Assembly (NCBI GenBank): GCA_029215795.1
Contig: JARDYH010000002.1
Span: 16,423,001 to 16,487,000 of the forward strand
DNA length: 64,000 nt
Reading direction: 5' to 3'
Origin: Anniella stebbinsi
Taxonomy: Eukaryota > Chordata > Lepidosauria > Squamata > Anniellidae
Made by a program: the position numbers and the translations under genes. Positions within the stretch are counted from its first letter, which is position 1. Every line of letters starts with the position of its first letter. Below, piece by piece: positions 9,758-21,118 of this stretch. The notes under the pieces were generated by a model that saw nothing but the letters and a program-made list of their open reading frames with translations, did not search any database and was not told the origin of the DNA.

Positions 9758-9935
9758 AGGCGTCATCACACACAGGGTTTGATGCACACCAGCCACGACT
9801 TTGATCCACTTTTTCAGCGCTGGACTTGCATGACGTCCCCATCCTGCTGTTCTCGCACCATGAGCAAGTCCAGTGCTGAAAAAGTGGATGAAAGTCGCGG
9901 CAGAGGTGCATCAAACCCCTCGTGTGATGATGCCC
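9758..9935. mobile_element. Family H foldback MITE, 178 bp, TSD TAA
   Basis: Ends AGGCGTCATCACAC and GTGTGATGATGCCC. TAA is duplicated at 9755-9757 and 9936-9938. Inner arms 'CACTTTTTCAGCGCTGGACT' and its complement form a long stem around CATGACGTCCCC. Confidence 0.8.
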
Positions 9936-10137
9936 TAAATCTGCCTATGAGTTAAAATGGTATTTGGAGGCCTGTCTTTATGCACCTCTGCCATGTGAGG
10001 TCAGGTAGGTGGCAACTGGAGAGAGCGAACCTGCCCAAACTATGAACACCACGTTCACTTGGTGCCATCTCTGTTATCTTCTAGTTTCTAAGCAAAGTCA
10101 AATCTGATTCTTTGTTTCAGATTTCTAATGCTATTAA

Positions 10138-10232
10138 AACTGCAATCTTATCCCCAATTATTAGGGGCTAAACCCCACTGAACTCAGTGGGAGTTACTAC
10201 TGAGTAAACATGTGTAGGATTGTGCTGTAATG
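10138..10232. mobile_element. Family Q short foldback
   Basis: ACTGCAATCTTATCCC at left and AGGATTGTGCTGTAA at right, with CCACTGAACTCAGTGGGAG in the centre. Old ~90-bp palindromic repeat; relatives lie at about 15070-15165, 34026-34118, 40146-40242 and 41160-41400. Confidence 0.6.
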
Positions 10233-10274
10233 TCTTCGGATTTTGCTACTTCAATGATTTTAACAGTGTTCATT

Positions 10275-10371
10275 TTTGACATTATATTTTACTGTCTTTA
10301 TACATGATACCATTAGACCATACTAGATAAAAGTGTGGTACAAATAAAATGAAATAAATAAATAAATAAAT
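10275..10371 (+). mobile_element. LINE 3' tail with (AAAT)n
   Basis: TAAAAGTGTGGTACAAATAA followed by AAATAAATAAATAAATAAAT is the usual L2-type 3' end. Confidence 0.6.
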
Positions 10372-10379
10372 GCTGAAAA

Positions 10380-10530
10380 AAATCTACCCCTTCCCCTCTG
10401 CACTTTGTCAAAAGCTTTAGTCATCTCCAGCCTTGGCTACTGCAACCTTCGTCTTCTTGACCTTCCATTATCACACCTCTCACCTCTATCCTAACCTCCA
10501 GTGCCAAAATCACCTATTTCATCATTCGGA
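10380..10530 (+). mobile_element. Degraded LINE RT remnant
   Basis: Reads like the 'ALVISSLGYCNLRLLDLP' segment of the same LINE type as 7980-8420. Too broken for a firm family. Confidence 0.35.
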
Positions 10531-11652
10531 GCATATGATTATGTATATCACAGGGAAGGGCTTTAAGAATAGCTTGTAGCTGACGTTGCAGGAGCTACGT
10601 AGATGAATTTGACTCGAATGACTGGGGGAAATATTCTTTGTCAGTTTTCCACAGAGGAACATTTTGTAAGGGAATAAAGCTTCTCTCTGTGACTCTCCCA
10701 TCCCTCCCTAATATATATCAAAACTGGCTCACTCTCCTGCTCCCTGATGGAACTGACTGTTTGATTTCAAATTAAAAATGAAAAGTCAGCATTTTAGGAT
10801 CCACTGTGCAGCCTTAATGGATGCATGCTCCTCCAACACATTGGGGGGGGGGGGGGACACTCTGTTTGGAAAATACCCAATAGGGATAGAGTAGAATTTT
10901 GCTTCATCCCATCAGTGGAAATACATATCTGGAGGGATTCTGTCAAAGTGCCGCTTTTAGAAGATGCAACTATTAGTTTATTTTCAAGGTAAATACAATA
11001 TATTACAGCTTCATCACCAACGGCACTGTCATTTTAACCAGTCAGGGCTATCCCTGTGCAACGTTTTTCATCTTGTAGTTTGCTCATCTGCTGCCGAGTG
11101 AGGAGGGAAGTTGAAATGGCAAGTGAGGGAGATGGGGGAGTGGGTGCAATTACCATACCTTCTGCGGGCAGATCCCTGAGCTCTGGTACTGACTAAATGT
11201 TATCTTTCCCTTAAAATCACCATTCTGTATCATGTTTCTTCTTTCAAGATGGTGTTTCCATGCGTTCTGAATTTCAGCTGCTGCAGTTTGTCAGATTTTT
11301 TTTAAAAACCACCTCAGAAAAATTCTGATCTGAGTGAAACTGGAGCCAAGATAACATCATCCATTTTTTCCCTCCTACATATATGGGCATGTGTAGGTCG
11401 TTATAGAAAACTATAGGTGGTGATGACAGCTTGACTAGGAGTGCAAAACGTACAATAAAGCAATCACTTCTAAAAATTTCATCAGGAGACCTTTAATATT
11501 TCCTGAAGTACCAGCATCTGGAAATGGGGAAAATAATAAGAAGGTGGTTTGGTGATTTAGGTTTTGCAACAATAAAATGGCCAGAGCCAGCCTATGGGGA
11601 AGAGAGATGGAGAAATTGAGGAGGAGGGATCACATTTTCCTATGCCTTGCCA
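10531..11652. other. No recognised feature except a G-run
   Basis: A 13-base G homopolymer lies near 10845. No coding frame or repeat ends seen elsewhere. Confidence 0.3.
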
Positions 11653-11660
11653 GTTCGTAC

Positions 11661-12116
11661 TAGGGGTGTGCACAGACCCCCCGGATCGGATCGGGACCCG
11701 GATCGGGACCTCCAATTTTGTCATGGATTGGTTCGGACAAAATTGGAGGCCCCCCGGACCGGATCGAGTCCGATCCCGATCCAAAAATCGTAAATTTTTG
11801 GATCGACCGCCATTTTTTTCCCCATAGACTTGCATTGCAATGCAAGTCTATGAGGAAAAAATGGCGGCGGGTGGGTGAGGGGGGGCCTAACTCCCTCCCC
11901 CCTGGGGCCGTCCGCTGTGGACGGCCCCGGCAGGTAAGCCCCCTCCCCCGCTTGTTGGGCGCCCGCCGATCCGCCGAACCGGTTCGGAGCCTTTTCGGAT
12001 TGGTTTGGACTGGATCAGCGGAGCCAGCTGTTGGATCGGAAATCGGATAATTTATCCGATTTCCCACTGGACCGGACTCGGATCGTGGATCGGGTCTGAT
12101 CCAGTGCACATCCCTA
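11661..12116. mobile_element. Family O hAT-type foldback, 456 bp, perfect 8-bp TSD
   Basis: Ends TAGGGGTGTGCAC and GTGCACATCCCTA. GTTCGTAC is duplicated exactly (11653-11660, 12117-12124), which is diagnostic of hAT-class transposition. Long arms are built of GGATCGGATC-type repeats, with an inner palindrome around TTGCATTGCAATGCAA and a GC-rich core holding CAGGTAAG (11931-11938). Frames of 110-183 aa on both strands are by-products of GC-rich palindromic sequence. Confidence 0.9.
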
Positions 12117-12324
12117 GTTCGTACTATACCCTTTTGGCTTCTTTTAAAAAACTGTTCCCTGCCATTGATCTTAGTGGGAGGAACATAAACCCCTAGTTTC
12201 GTGGCTGGCATAGTTCCCTTGCCCCTTTGTAAAGGTGTATCTGGGGAACAGCAGGGTTTTGGTGTGTCCTCTTTTACAAAGGGCAGTCCTCTATTTGAAA
12301 TGCTGCCCGAGGACAGATCTCTAC

Positions 12325-13215
12325 GAGCGCCATCACACCAGCAATTTATTGCACACTCGCCATGCCTGGTATGTGGTTTTGCAGTGTGATACTCACATGA
12401 TGTCGTCCCAATCCTGCACTCATCTCACCTCTTCTCCCCCTTGTTGCATTTTATTTTGGTGTGGGGAAAGTCTGGGTTATTTTCCCCTCTCATTTTTTCC
12501 TTTGTTGGGGAAAATGGATGAGTCGGTTCTCCTCCTCCAGCACATTATCGTACAGACTTGTGCTAAGTCGGTTGAATGGACTTTTTACTGCTCCAACACC
12601 ACCTCCTCTAGGCTGACCATATGAAAAGGAGGACAGGGCTCCTGTAACTTTAACAGTTGTAGAGAAAAGGGAATTTCAGCCAGTGTCATTTGTATGCAAT
12701 TAGTTCCTGGTGAAATTCCTTCTTCATCACAACTGTTAAAGTTGCAGGGGCCCTGCCTTCTTTTGTATATGGTCACTCTAGTATAGTGCCTGCAACTTTA
12801 ACGGTTGTGATGAAGAGGGAATATCACCAGGAACTAATTGCATACAAATGACACTGGCTGAAATTCCCTTTTCTCTACAACTGTTAAAGTTACAGGAGCC
12901 CTGCCCTCCTTTTCAGATGGTCAGCCTAACCCCATCATTACTTGCAGAAACGGAGCCCAGATGAAACCTTAAATCAATAAATCACTAGTCAACAAAGCCA
13001 GAGCGATGGGGGGAGAGGGCCCACACCCATCAGAGTATCACAACCAATAAAATGGAGGAGGAAGGAGAAGGGGCGGGTTGGAGTGGAGTGGAAGAGCAAA
13101 CAAGCGAAAACCCATATGAAAGGGACCATGTGTGATGGAGCCCTTGATGAGCTTATGAAATGGAGGTAAAAAAAGTGGAGGCAAACCGGGGGGGGGAATA
13201 GGTGTGGTGGAGCCC
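12325..13215 (-). mobile_element. Family G element, TSD TAC, carrying a nested A element
   Basis: Ends GAGCGCCATCACACC and GGTGTGGTGGAGCCC. TAC flanks both sides (12322-12324, 13216-13218). Reversed relative to the copies at 18187 and 35688: its right part is the complement of their CTGGTTTGCCTCC ... CTTCCACTCC region. Without the nested A copy it is about 563 bp. No coding capacity. Confidence 0.75.
12609..12928. mobile_element. Family A palindromic hAT element, 320 bp
   Basis: TAGGCTGACC ... GGTCAGCCTA. Flanks ACCTCCTC and ACCCCATC match 6 of 8. Double-palindrome layout: each half also begins and ends with a TAGNGTGACC-like motif (internal GGTCACTCTA at about 12770). Non-coding, strong hairpin. 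Confidence 0.85.
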
Positions 13216-13520
13216 TACTTTGCAGGGATCCTCTTCTTGAAGGGCTGCCCTGTCCAAGTCCAGATTAAAGATAAAGAACCATCACATGGAGGAGCTGGGC
13301 CTTGAATTTGCCCATCAACAGCTCATGGGCTGCAGACTCATCAAGGCATTCAGTTTACCTGGCTACAGTCTTCCACTATTGCGAGATGTACCATATTTCT
13401 TTTTAAATGACAATAATTATTTCTAAATGTGCATCTCTCTATATAAATTAGCATATGCAATTTTTCATGCAAATTAGTGTCCCCTCTTTTGGTGATACAT
13501 TTCCTCTCCAATGGAGTTCT

Positions 13521-14012
13521 GACATCAGATGAGCTCCCATTGTGGTTCTTCCCACAGCCTCATGGAGAAGTTTTAGGATGTTGAATTACCTTTGAGGGTG
13601 AATTCCTCTCCCAGGGACCATAGGATTGTGGACTATTACAACATTGGTTGCATTGTCAGGATTTGTATATTCTAATCAATGACTCATTAACAACCAAGCA
13701 GTGTTCTGAAACTAGGAAACAGAAATTATGCAATCATACATCCATTTCACTTTTCATAATTTTGCTCCTTTCATTTTTTAAAAATAATTTGAAAGTGTTT
13801 GAAAGGTGATTTCTATTGTTTTCTGCAGGCTAAGCTAGATGAGAAGCCAGAGATCTATTACTTGTTCTCCTAAGATTCCTTTATGGGGCAGGGTGAATAA
13901 TCTGCCGGAAAAATAGTTTAGTGCTAAGGCGTGAGGGAGGGTGATTTACTACTTTTTCCCCAATGCAATTTTTATAATCTAAATGTATGCTGTTTGCCCT
14001 TCAGAATCAAAC
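13521..14012. other. No recognised feature
   Basis: No repeat ends, palindromes or coding frames that I can support. Confidence 0.3.
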
Positions 14013-14015
14013 ACA

Positions 14016-14547
14016 GGTCATGTCTACACCAAGCAGTTATCCCGGGATCAGCTCAGAGGCACCCCTGTGCATCCATATGATGTACAGGGGATCCCAGGGG
14101 CAACCAGGAACAGGCAAAGAGTTTCTCCGGGATAACCGAGACCTTGGTTATCCCAATTTTTCTCATGGTCTCGGGAAGTTCCTGAGCTTCATGGGGGTGT
14201 GGACGCCCATCCCAGCTTCTTCTAGCCTCCTCCGGCTTTCAAAACAGGCATGGAGCTGTTCAGGGGAGCTCCATGCCCTTTGGGGGTGGGGGCAGCAATT
14301 TCACCATCCCTGGGATGGGGGGGTTGGGGTGCAGAAGTTTTGTTTGTTTTAACTTATTTTTTCCCCAGATTGGGGCCATGCTACAGGCTCCTCTTCAAAA
14401 AATATTTTTAAAATGGCGCCCGCAACATCCCTCTTCCCTTCCGGGATGTCACGCAGCTGTATAGAAGCTGGGGGAGGATCACGGAAGCAGGTAAGTCCAC
14501 GATCCTCTCTCCTCCCTCTCGCTATACCGTTAGGTGTAGATGAGCCC
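14016..14547 (+). mobile_element. Family C element, 532 bp, TSD ACA
   Basis: Ends GGTCATGTCTACACC and GGTGTAGATGAGCCC, with ACA duplicated (14013-14015, 14548-14550). Carries GTATAGAAG (degenerate TATA) and CAG|GTAAGT with GT at 14491. Confidence 0.85.
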
Positions 14548-15297
14548 ACAGAGTAAATAGGGCAAATAGTATTGGGAGGAGGTCAGTTAGAGCAGGAAAA
14601 TAATATGGGGAGAAGAAGTTAGCTGCCCCTCCTTCACTGCTGCTGTTCTGATCTAATTACTCCTGAGGCTGCTTGAATGTTTTAAGGAACCACTGAGAGA
14701 TCCAATCACATATTCCCAAATGGCACATAGTTTGGTGCTGTAAGTATTAGAAAGTTGTTTTGTTTTTTATGAAAATGAAAATTCCAAATGGGCTGAATCA
14801 TATTCATTGCACATCGTTTAATCAAGTCCCGAGGCTTTTTGTATATTTTCCTTTATGTTTTTTTTCTTTTTTAAAAAATGTTTTATATATTATTAAACAT
14901 TTTTTTCACATTATATTTTACAGCTCTCTCATGCAACATTTCTCTGTAGTGTATGGATTCAATCCAGTTTATAAGACATGTAAAATACACAGCAAGAAAG
15001 CCCTCTACAAACAGCTTTGCAATGAAGTTCACAATTTTGAGCCAAAAACAAGATTAGAATGAATAAATAAAAGCACAGTTCTAAGCGTGTTTACTCAGAA
15101 GTAACTCTGAGTTCATTGGGACTTAGTTTTTAGTAAGTGGGATTACAATCGCAACCTAAAGCTCTGTGCTTTGATACAGAAAAATTTAACTCTTCTGCTG
15201 TTCAAATTAGTTTTAATAAAGTTCCACACATTGTGCTAAAATTGTATTAATAACTATAGTTTATTAATAACATTACTTTTCAACTCCAGGTAATGTA
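14548..15297. other. AT-rich sequence with one short foldback
   Basis: AT-rich; the frame at 14760-15062 is lysine- and phenylalanine-rich by composition only. A family Q foldback lies at about 15070-15165 (GTTTACTCAGAAGTAACTC). Nothing else recognised. Confidence 0.35.
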
Positions 15298-15825
15298 CAA
15301 CGATGCAGATTTTTTTGATTCGTTCTAATCTGGTTTCAAGTCTGGATTTGGGATGGCAATGGCCTTGGTCACGAGGGTGGATGGCCTACACTGAGGAATA
15401 GATAGAAAGAGTGCAATCCCATTGGTTTTCCTGGACTTCTCAGCAACTTTCAATACCATCAACCTTCCGATTTGTTTAACTGTTTTCAGCTTTGGAGGTA
15501 CAGTGTTCTGGAGATCCCAGTCTTTTCTGGATGAACAGTGTCAGAATGTAGCAAGACTTCTTATGAAATGAAATGGAGTGCCCTAAAGTTCCATCTTCCC
15601 CCCACCATGCTTTTCAACATCTACCTGAAACCACTGGGGGAAATTATCTGGAGGTCTGGGCTGATGTGCCCTCTGTATACAGATAATACATGACTACCTC
15701 TCATTTCCTTCTACTAATCCACGGGAGGCTGTGGAACTCTTGAACTAATGTCTAGAAGCAGTTTTGGAGTGGATGAGGGAGAACAAGCTGAAACGTAATC
15801 CAGGCAAGGTAGTCTGTGTAGTCAA
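15298..15825 (+). mobile_element. L2 LINE, degraded RT core
   Basis: Plus-strand pieces read FLDFSATFNTIN (the L2 'D-SAAFDTI' catalytic region with Asp-to-Thr change), then 'LFNIYLKPLGEI' and 'LYTDNT' (decayed YADD motif). Many stops and frame changes. Confidence 0.7.
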
Positions 15826-16955
15826 AATTTGGCCAGGTCACACAAGCACTGCAGGAATCTCAAGAAAGAGACAAACATGAAATACATTTTAGTGAGATAG
15901 TTCAACATTTTTGTTTGATTGTGTCTTCCATTGAGCATTCTTGTTCTCAAGGCAACACTTTCTCAACATCAGATATGAATAATAAATGACCCACCATAAT
16001 CCAAGGATACGCATTTTCTAAAAGCAACATCTAGTTTTCGTATTTAACCAGACTTTCCTTTTCACGTGGTATCCTTAAATTTTTCAGGATGCTGGAGTAG
16101 ACAGCCCCCCCTGTCTATGTTGATACTCGTGAAGAATCTTTACACCCCTAGCAACCCACACGAGTGACTCACTTTGAGGGCCAGACTAGACGTGACATTA
16201 TTCACATTGTTTGGCTTTGTGAAGCTAATTTTTAAAAAAAACGAAGGAAAAAAAAACACAAATAGCCAGTTTTGAGGGATGGATGGGATGGGATTGGAAC
16301 TGGGGAGCAGAGGAAGTGGGGCTTTAACCCTCTGCATGTTATTTTCTTTTCTTTTTTTTTGGCACCAACTGAATAGCAGGCACGAGGGAGGCATTTTCTT
16401 TGGTGAGGCACAAAAAGTTAAAGCTTCCATTCCCTGCACAATGCTCCTAAACTGTTTTGTTAATCCATGTTTGCTATTAGTTTTGTTTCATTTTTAAAAA
16501 AATGGTTACAAAAGCACAGTAAGTAATGTCACATCTTTTTTTATCCCTTGGAACGATGGGCAGAATCCAAAGAGCTGTTCTCAGTGTGAGGAAGAACTTG
16601 CATGTGGGCATTGTTATTTCTGACATTAAGAAATAAAATGCAATAAATATTTTGGATAAAGTTCTATCACAACAGTGTAAACATTGGCTGAACATAGTCT
16701 TGATGATTGTCATTCCCATAAATTACATGCATAGTCCATTGTTCAGTTAAACTCCTACCATCTTGTTCTCCCACAAGATCGGTTAGCTCTGTCATAGAAG
16801 TGTGTTGTTGTGGCATTCTTAGATTAATGGAGCTGCGGGTTTTCCCAAATACATATTTTTGTCAGAGTTAACTAAAATTACTATTGATTCAAGATATATT
16901 TCATGTCTATTTTTAATTGAGGGTTTTTCAAAATCCATACAGTTATAAACACAAA
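15826..16955. other. Mostly unrecognised; possible element end at 16168
   Basis: GGGCCAGACTAGACGTGACA at 16171 looks like a 3-bp-TSD-type terminus, but no matching right end was found. The rest is AT-rich with no supportable feature. Confidence 0.3.
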
Positions 16956-16967
16956 GCAACAAATGAG

Positions 16968-17330
16968 TACAACAGTCCTGGGGAGTGTCTTCATGGCAAC
17001 TCTTCGGCCCGTGTTCTCCTGCGGCATCACAGCTGCGGGCTTTCTGGCAGCCATCCAGCTCATCTGGCCCGCCCTCTGCCCAGCCTTCCTGTTCTTGTGG
17101 TGACCAATCACTGGTCGCGATCTGCCCCCAGAATGCCCCAGGCTCGAAGCTGAAGCAAGGTGGCCACCAAAAGATGGTGTGTAGACAGCGGTGATCTTGC
17201 AGTAAAGCAAAAAAGTTGCAGTAAATCCACAGCTTCTGGGAAAAGCCCCTTGGTGGCTGCAGGTTGGCGGCTGCATCATATAACCAATGCAGCCGCCACC
17301 GCACAGCCACCATGGGGTAAATAGGACATA
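16968..17330. mobile_element. Possible GC-rich DNA transposon
   Basis: A GC-rich block between AT-rich flanks, from GGGGAGTGTCTTCATGGC to GCACAGCCACCATGGGG. The right part resembles 43232-43330 (CACAGCCACCATGG ... TATAGACAG). The 154- and 164-aa minus frames overlap in different phases and have no domain. Confidence 0.35.
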
Positions 17331-17956
17331 TAGACAGTATGTCAATATAAAGAACTCAGAAAATGCTGTATATTATAGAAAGCCATTTTCCAAAATGATG
17401 GCTTTATAGAAATGACTGTGGAAAAGAGGGATTTTAGGAAATAAATGGAAGCCACACACTAACACTCCCCCCTACTGTTTCATTTAACTGCTGGTCTCCA
17501 TCCCATATCACAAACTGTTTTTGAAACTTCTCACAGCTTCAGAAATGGTATATTCATTGGTACCTGGCCTAGGACATTGCTTTAGGTGATTCACATCTCT
17601 TTAGATCAAAGTCACATTGCATTTAATTCTTTAATATAAAAAATATGGCAGATTTGGCCACTATTACTTATCCATGCTATACTTGTGAATAATACTACAA
17701 AAATGGGGATGCTATTCATACACATAACTGCTTCTAACAGGAAAATCAAACAGCTGCTGAATGACTGAGTGATTTAAAAACAACAATACAAAATCCCAGT
17801 ATGCTAAGTAATTGAAAATGACATGGTTACAACCAAGGGCCAGTATCTTTTTTGAAAATAGTTAGCTTCTGTTTATAACTATGTGAGAAAAGCCACCCAG
17901 TGATGTCAGAAGGATCTTCTCTTTTCTTTTGCCCAGTTGAAATCATTATAGACTAT
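17331..17956. other. No recognised feature
   Basis: AT-rich, no frames or repeat ends. Confidence 0.3.
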
Positions 17957-17958
17957 GA

Positions 17959-18095
17959 GCCTATCTACACACGCCGGATAAAAACACTTTGAAAACATTT
18001 TGAAAACTGTATATGGAGTGTGTCCTGGGCCCCAACGCTTCTCAAAACTGTTATAAACCGTTTTAAACTGTTTTAAAGTGGTAGTGTAGATAGGC
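17959..18095. mobile_element. Family B foldback MITE, 137 bp
   Basis: Ends GCCTATCTACAC and GTGTAGATAGGC; centre GTGTGTCCTGGGCCCCAAC. Flanks TGA / TGT match 2 of 3. Links the 149-bp and 52-bp versions at 2 kb. Confidence 0.75.
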
Positions 18096-18186
18096 TGTAT
18101 ATCAAAAAGAAAAATGAGGAACAAGACATTATCCCAGTAGTCATAAGGGCCAACCTCACAGATGTTACAAGACAAATGGTTTCAAA

Positions 18187-18803
18187 GACCTCCATCACAT
18201 CTAATTTCCCCCCTCTGGTTTGCCTCTGCGTTTTTTTAACCTCTGATGCAGAAGCGCGTCAAGTTTATGATCCCTTTCGCTCCTTCGCTCCTTTGCTCTT
18301 CCAATCCAATCCAATCCACTCCACCCCTCCGCTTCTCTTTCTCCCTCCAGTCAGGTCCTGGCAGATGAGCATTTCAACCAGACCGCCTTTCTGCTGGGCA
18401 AAAATAGAATGACCCTTTAGTCTAGCTCTTTGGGGGCATCGAGGGAGTACAATCCTGTCTGCAGAGATTCAGGCGTTGTATGATTTAAAAAAACACTTTT
18501 GAGGCTGAGATGCAAGGTTTGGGTTTTATATTGAGGCTTGGAGCTGGCTGCTGGGAGAGATCACTTTTCCCTGCCAGGAACTGATGCAATCCATTCAAGC
18601 CCCCAGTTCCTTTAAAACTACACGGAGACTTAGGGCGCATTAAATGAGCTTCGGGAAAATAATCCATACCTTTAGCATTTTAGAAAAGCTAGGGAAGAGG
18701 CGGGGTGTCAGCAGGACAGGCACAGCATCATGTGAGTACCATGCTGCAAATCCACACACCAGGCATGGTGAGGGTGCACTAAATTGCTGGTGTGATGGAG
18801 CTC
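18187..18803 (+). mobile_element. Family G element, 617 bp, TSD AAA
   Basis: Ends GACCTCCATCACATC and GGTGTGATGGAGCTC, with AAA duplicated (18184-18186, 18804-18806). Pyrimidine-rich left half (GCTCTTCCAATCCAATCC), right half with GCTGCTGGGAGAGATC. Matches 35688-36283 along its length. Non-coding. Confidence 0.85.
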
Positions 18804-19195
18804 AAAGTGTTGAAGGCCAAGAGAGAAGTCTGGCTTAGCAAGCACCAAGATAGATGGTAGGTTTTTGGCCCTATGCATTATTTGCAAGAATTCTTTTAGA
18901 AAGCATGTAAGATGTAGTGGTGCATCCTTTCTGACTGTGCCACTTAATTATTTAATAGCTGCAGTGAATGTTACTTCAGGTTCATTTGTAGGTAGCTACA
19001 AATTATACAATTGCTAGTGAAATGCCCATCTATGGGGAAGGAGCCAATATATTCCAGAGACTTTTGGAGGTAGAAGTACAGTATGTTTCTTGCACTCTGT
19101 ACACAGTGTTGGCATCAAATATCCTATCCATTGTCAACAGCAATTGATTTGCTCCTGTTACAACTTGGTTGCCTGCTTCAGTGTTTTATGTATAT

Positions 19196-19480
19196 GTAAC
19201 TTTAACAGTTGTAGAGAAAAGGGAATTTCAGCCAGTGTCATTCGTATGCAATTAGATCCTGGTGATATTTCCTCTTCATCACAACAGTTAAAGTTGCAGG
19301 GGCCCTGCCTTCTTTTGTATATGGTCACTCTAGTATAGTGCCTGCAACTTTAACTGTTGTGATGAAGAGGCAATTTCACCAGGAACTAATTGCATACAAA
19401 TGACACTGTCTGAAATTCCCTTTTCTCTACAACTGTTAAAGTTACAGGAGCCCTGTCCTCCTTTTCGTATGGTCAGCCTA
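19196..19480. mobile_element. Family A palindrome, left terminus missing
   Basis: Starts abruptly at GTAACTTTAACAG and ends GGTCAGCCTA. Otherwise co-linear with the 320-bp copies. Confidence 0.8.
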
Positions 19481-19758
19481 GGCATGTCACACAGACTGAT
19501 GTCCATGATATTAATGATTTCTCAATGAAAAATCTCCAGATCAAAGTTCTAATTCTGTCCAGGCTTCATAATAGCTCTCATGCAGCCCTACCACATGAGG
19601 AATCAAGCAGATTGGTTGCTGAATGCTCCCTCACAGCTTTGCTTACTCACACGTACTGCCTTCATAGCAGCTGTCCAATGAGTCATGGTTAACTCACACA
19701 TCAGGCTTAGCGCCAGGACCTGTTTTCAGTGCTAGAACTCATACCTGGAACACGCCCC

Positions 19759-19930
19759 TTCTCATAAGAACATAAGAGTAGCTTTATTGGATTGGACAAA
19801 CATGTGTATCCAATCCTCCATTCTGTTTGCAACACTGACCCACCAGATGATCCTAGAAAACATCCAAGCACACCATGAAATTTAGCCTTCCCCATATTTG
19901 TTCCCTACACCTAATATTCAGAGGCACATT
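19759..19930 (-). mobile_element. CR1-type LINE 3' end
   Basis: CATAAGAACATAAGAGTAGC at the left is the CR1-type terminal repeat in reverse, followed by a degenerate '...GGATTGGACAAA' stretch. Probably the same insertion continues at 20580-21118 beyond an L2-like insert and an A element. Confidence 0.55.
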
Positions 19931-20237
19931 TTATTTATGTATTTACTTCACTTTACAGTCCCAAGTCAGAGTATATACATATCAATAAGACAATACAACC
20001 AATTTAAAACCACCATCAAAAGCTCCATTCAAATCAAAATCCAGAAGTTTCATCCACTTCCAATGCTTGGATAAAGAGGTGTGTCTTGACTTGCTGATGA
20101 TAGGCATACAATGAAGGCAGCAGATGCATCTCATAGTGTAGGGAATCCCACAACCTTGGGGCCTCCATAAAGAAGGCCCTTTCATGCATCACTGGCTCCG
20201 TGGACCTCCATTGAGGGCCTCTCATGTTGATCTTAAC
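19931..20237 (-). mobile_element. L2-like LINE 3' end
   Basis: Minus-strand frame reads APRLWDSLHYEMHLLPSL (L2 'APRLWNxLP' motif) with a HLFIQAL tail, and an AT-rich 3' UTR at 19931-20040. Divergent copy. Confidence 0.55.
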
Positions 20238-20245
20238 ACTCAGGC

Positions 20246-20565
20246 TAGGGTGACCAGATAAAATCCAGGTCACAGCTCATGTAACTTTAACAGTTGTAGA
20301 GAAAAGAGAATTTCGGCCAGAGTCATTTGTATGCAATTAGTTCCTGGTGAAATTCCCTCTTCATCACAACAGTTAAAGGTGTATGCACTATACTAGAGCG
20401 ACCATATACAAAAGAAGGCAGGGCCCCTGCAACTTTAACTGTTGTGACGAAGAAGGAATTTCACCAGGAACTAATTGCATACAAATGACACTGGCTGAAA
20501 TTCCCTTTTCTCTACAACTGTTAAAGTTACATGAGCCCTGACCTGGATTTTATCTGGTCACCCTA
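20246..20565. mobile_element. Family A palindromic hAT element, 320 bp, TSD 7/8
   Basis: TAGGGTGACCAGATAAAATC ... GGTCACCCTA. Flanks ACTCAGGC and ACCCAGGC differ at one base. Belongs to the 'AAAATCCAGGTC' subfamily with 21307 and 36774. Confidence 0.9.
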
Positions 20566-20579
20566 ACCCAGGCTATAGG

Positions 20580-21118
20580 AGACCTCTGAACAAGAATTTA
20601 CCATTTAGCTATCCAGGCAAATACCTGTTGGTAGCTCTATTCTCTATCAACTCATTTAATTCTTTCCCTCTCTGCTTTTTTGTGTTTTATCATAACTTTT
20701 TATTTTGTTCACTAAACCTTTTAAAAAGCCATCTTAAACAAGTAGCCATCACTGCCACGTCTTCTGGTAGCGAATTCCGTAGGATACTGCTTTTCTGGTT
20801 TTTTTAATATATAAGAATCCAACAGATCAGTCTCCAAATCCTTCAGATTGGTCTCCAAACATCCTGGAGTATACATCTAGATCACTTCTGCAGGTAGTAA
20901 AAATAAGAAAACCCATTTATGTGCTTATTTTCAGATGAGGCTAACAGTAACCCAGCATCAGGATCTGTTTCAGAAAACAGCTTTCAGGCCCTAAAAATTA
21001 TGTCACCCATATTACAGATTTCCAAAGTTGTACTGTAGGTGAAATAATCAATTTGAAGTGGTATCCAATTAATTCCTCTTGCTGATACATAATTTTGTAC
21101 ATCTCTGTTATGCCTCTC
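20580..21118 (-). mobile_element. CR1-type LINE fragment, interrupted
   Basis: CAAGTAGCCATCACTGCCAC (20740) and ATTTTGTACATCTCTGTTAT (21090) are CR1 3' UTR and RT-end motifs in reverse; the last encodes 'ITEMYKIMYQ'. Ends where a plus-strand CR1 begins, giving a head-to-head pair. Confidence 0.5.

Larger units (their letters stand above)
12261..13520 (+). mobile_element. Family F element split by a nested G element
   Basis: Left part 12261-12324 (TGTGTCCTCTTTTACAAAGG ... GCTGCCCGAGGACAG) and right part 13216-13520 (GGGATCCTCTTCTTGAAGGG ... CATTTCCTCTCC) follow the order of the intact copy at 7590-7976. The G element 12325-13215 separates them with a TAC duplication. Confidence 0.7.

Noticed and set aside
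11660..12211. 183-aa frame (minus) and overlapping plus frames
   Set aside because: They span a palindromic GC-rich hAT element and its flank, so open frames on both strands are expected. No domain.
12609..12928. MicroRNA gene in a family A hairpin
   Set aside because: The hairpin is strong but too long and repeated; no sequence evidence for Drosha/Dicer-type precursors.
16819..17345. 164- and 154-aa minus frames
   Set aside because: Two overlapping phases in a GC-rich repeat-like block, no recognisable domain.
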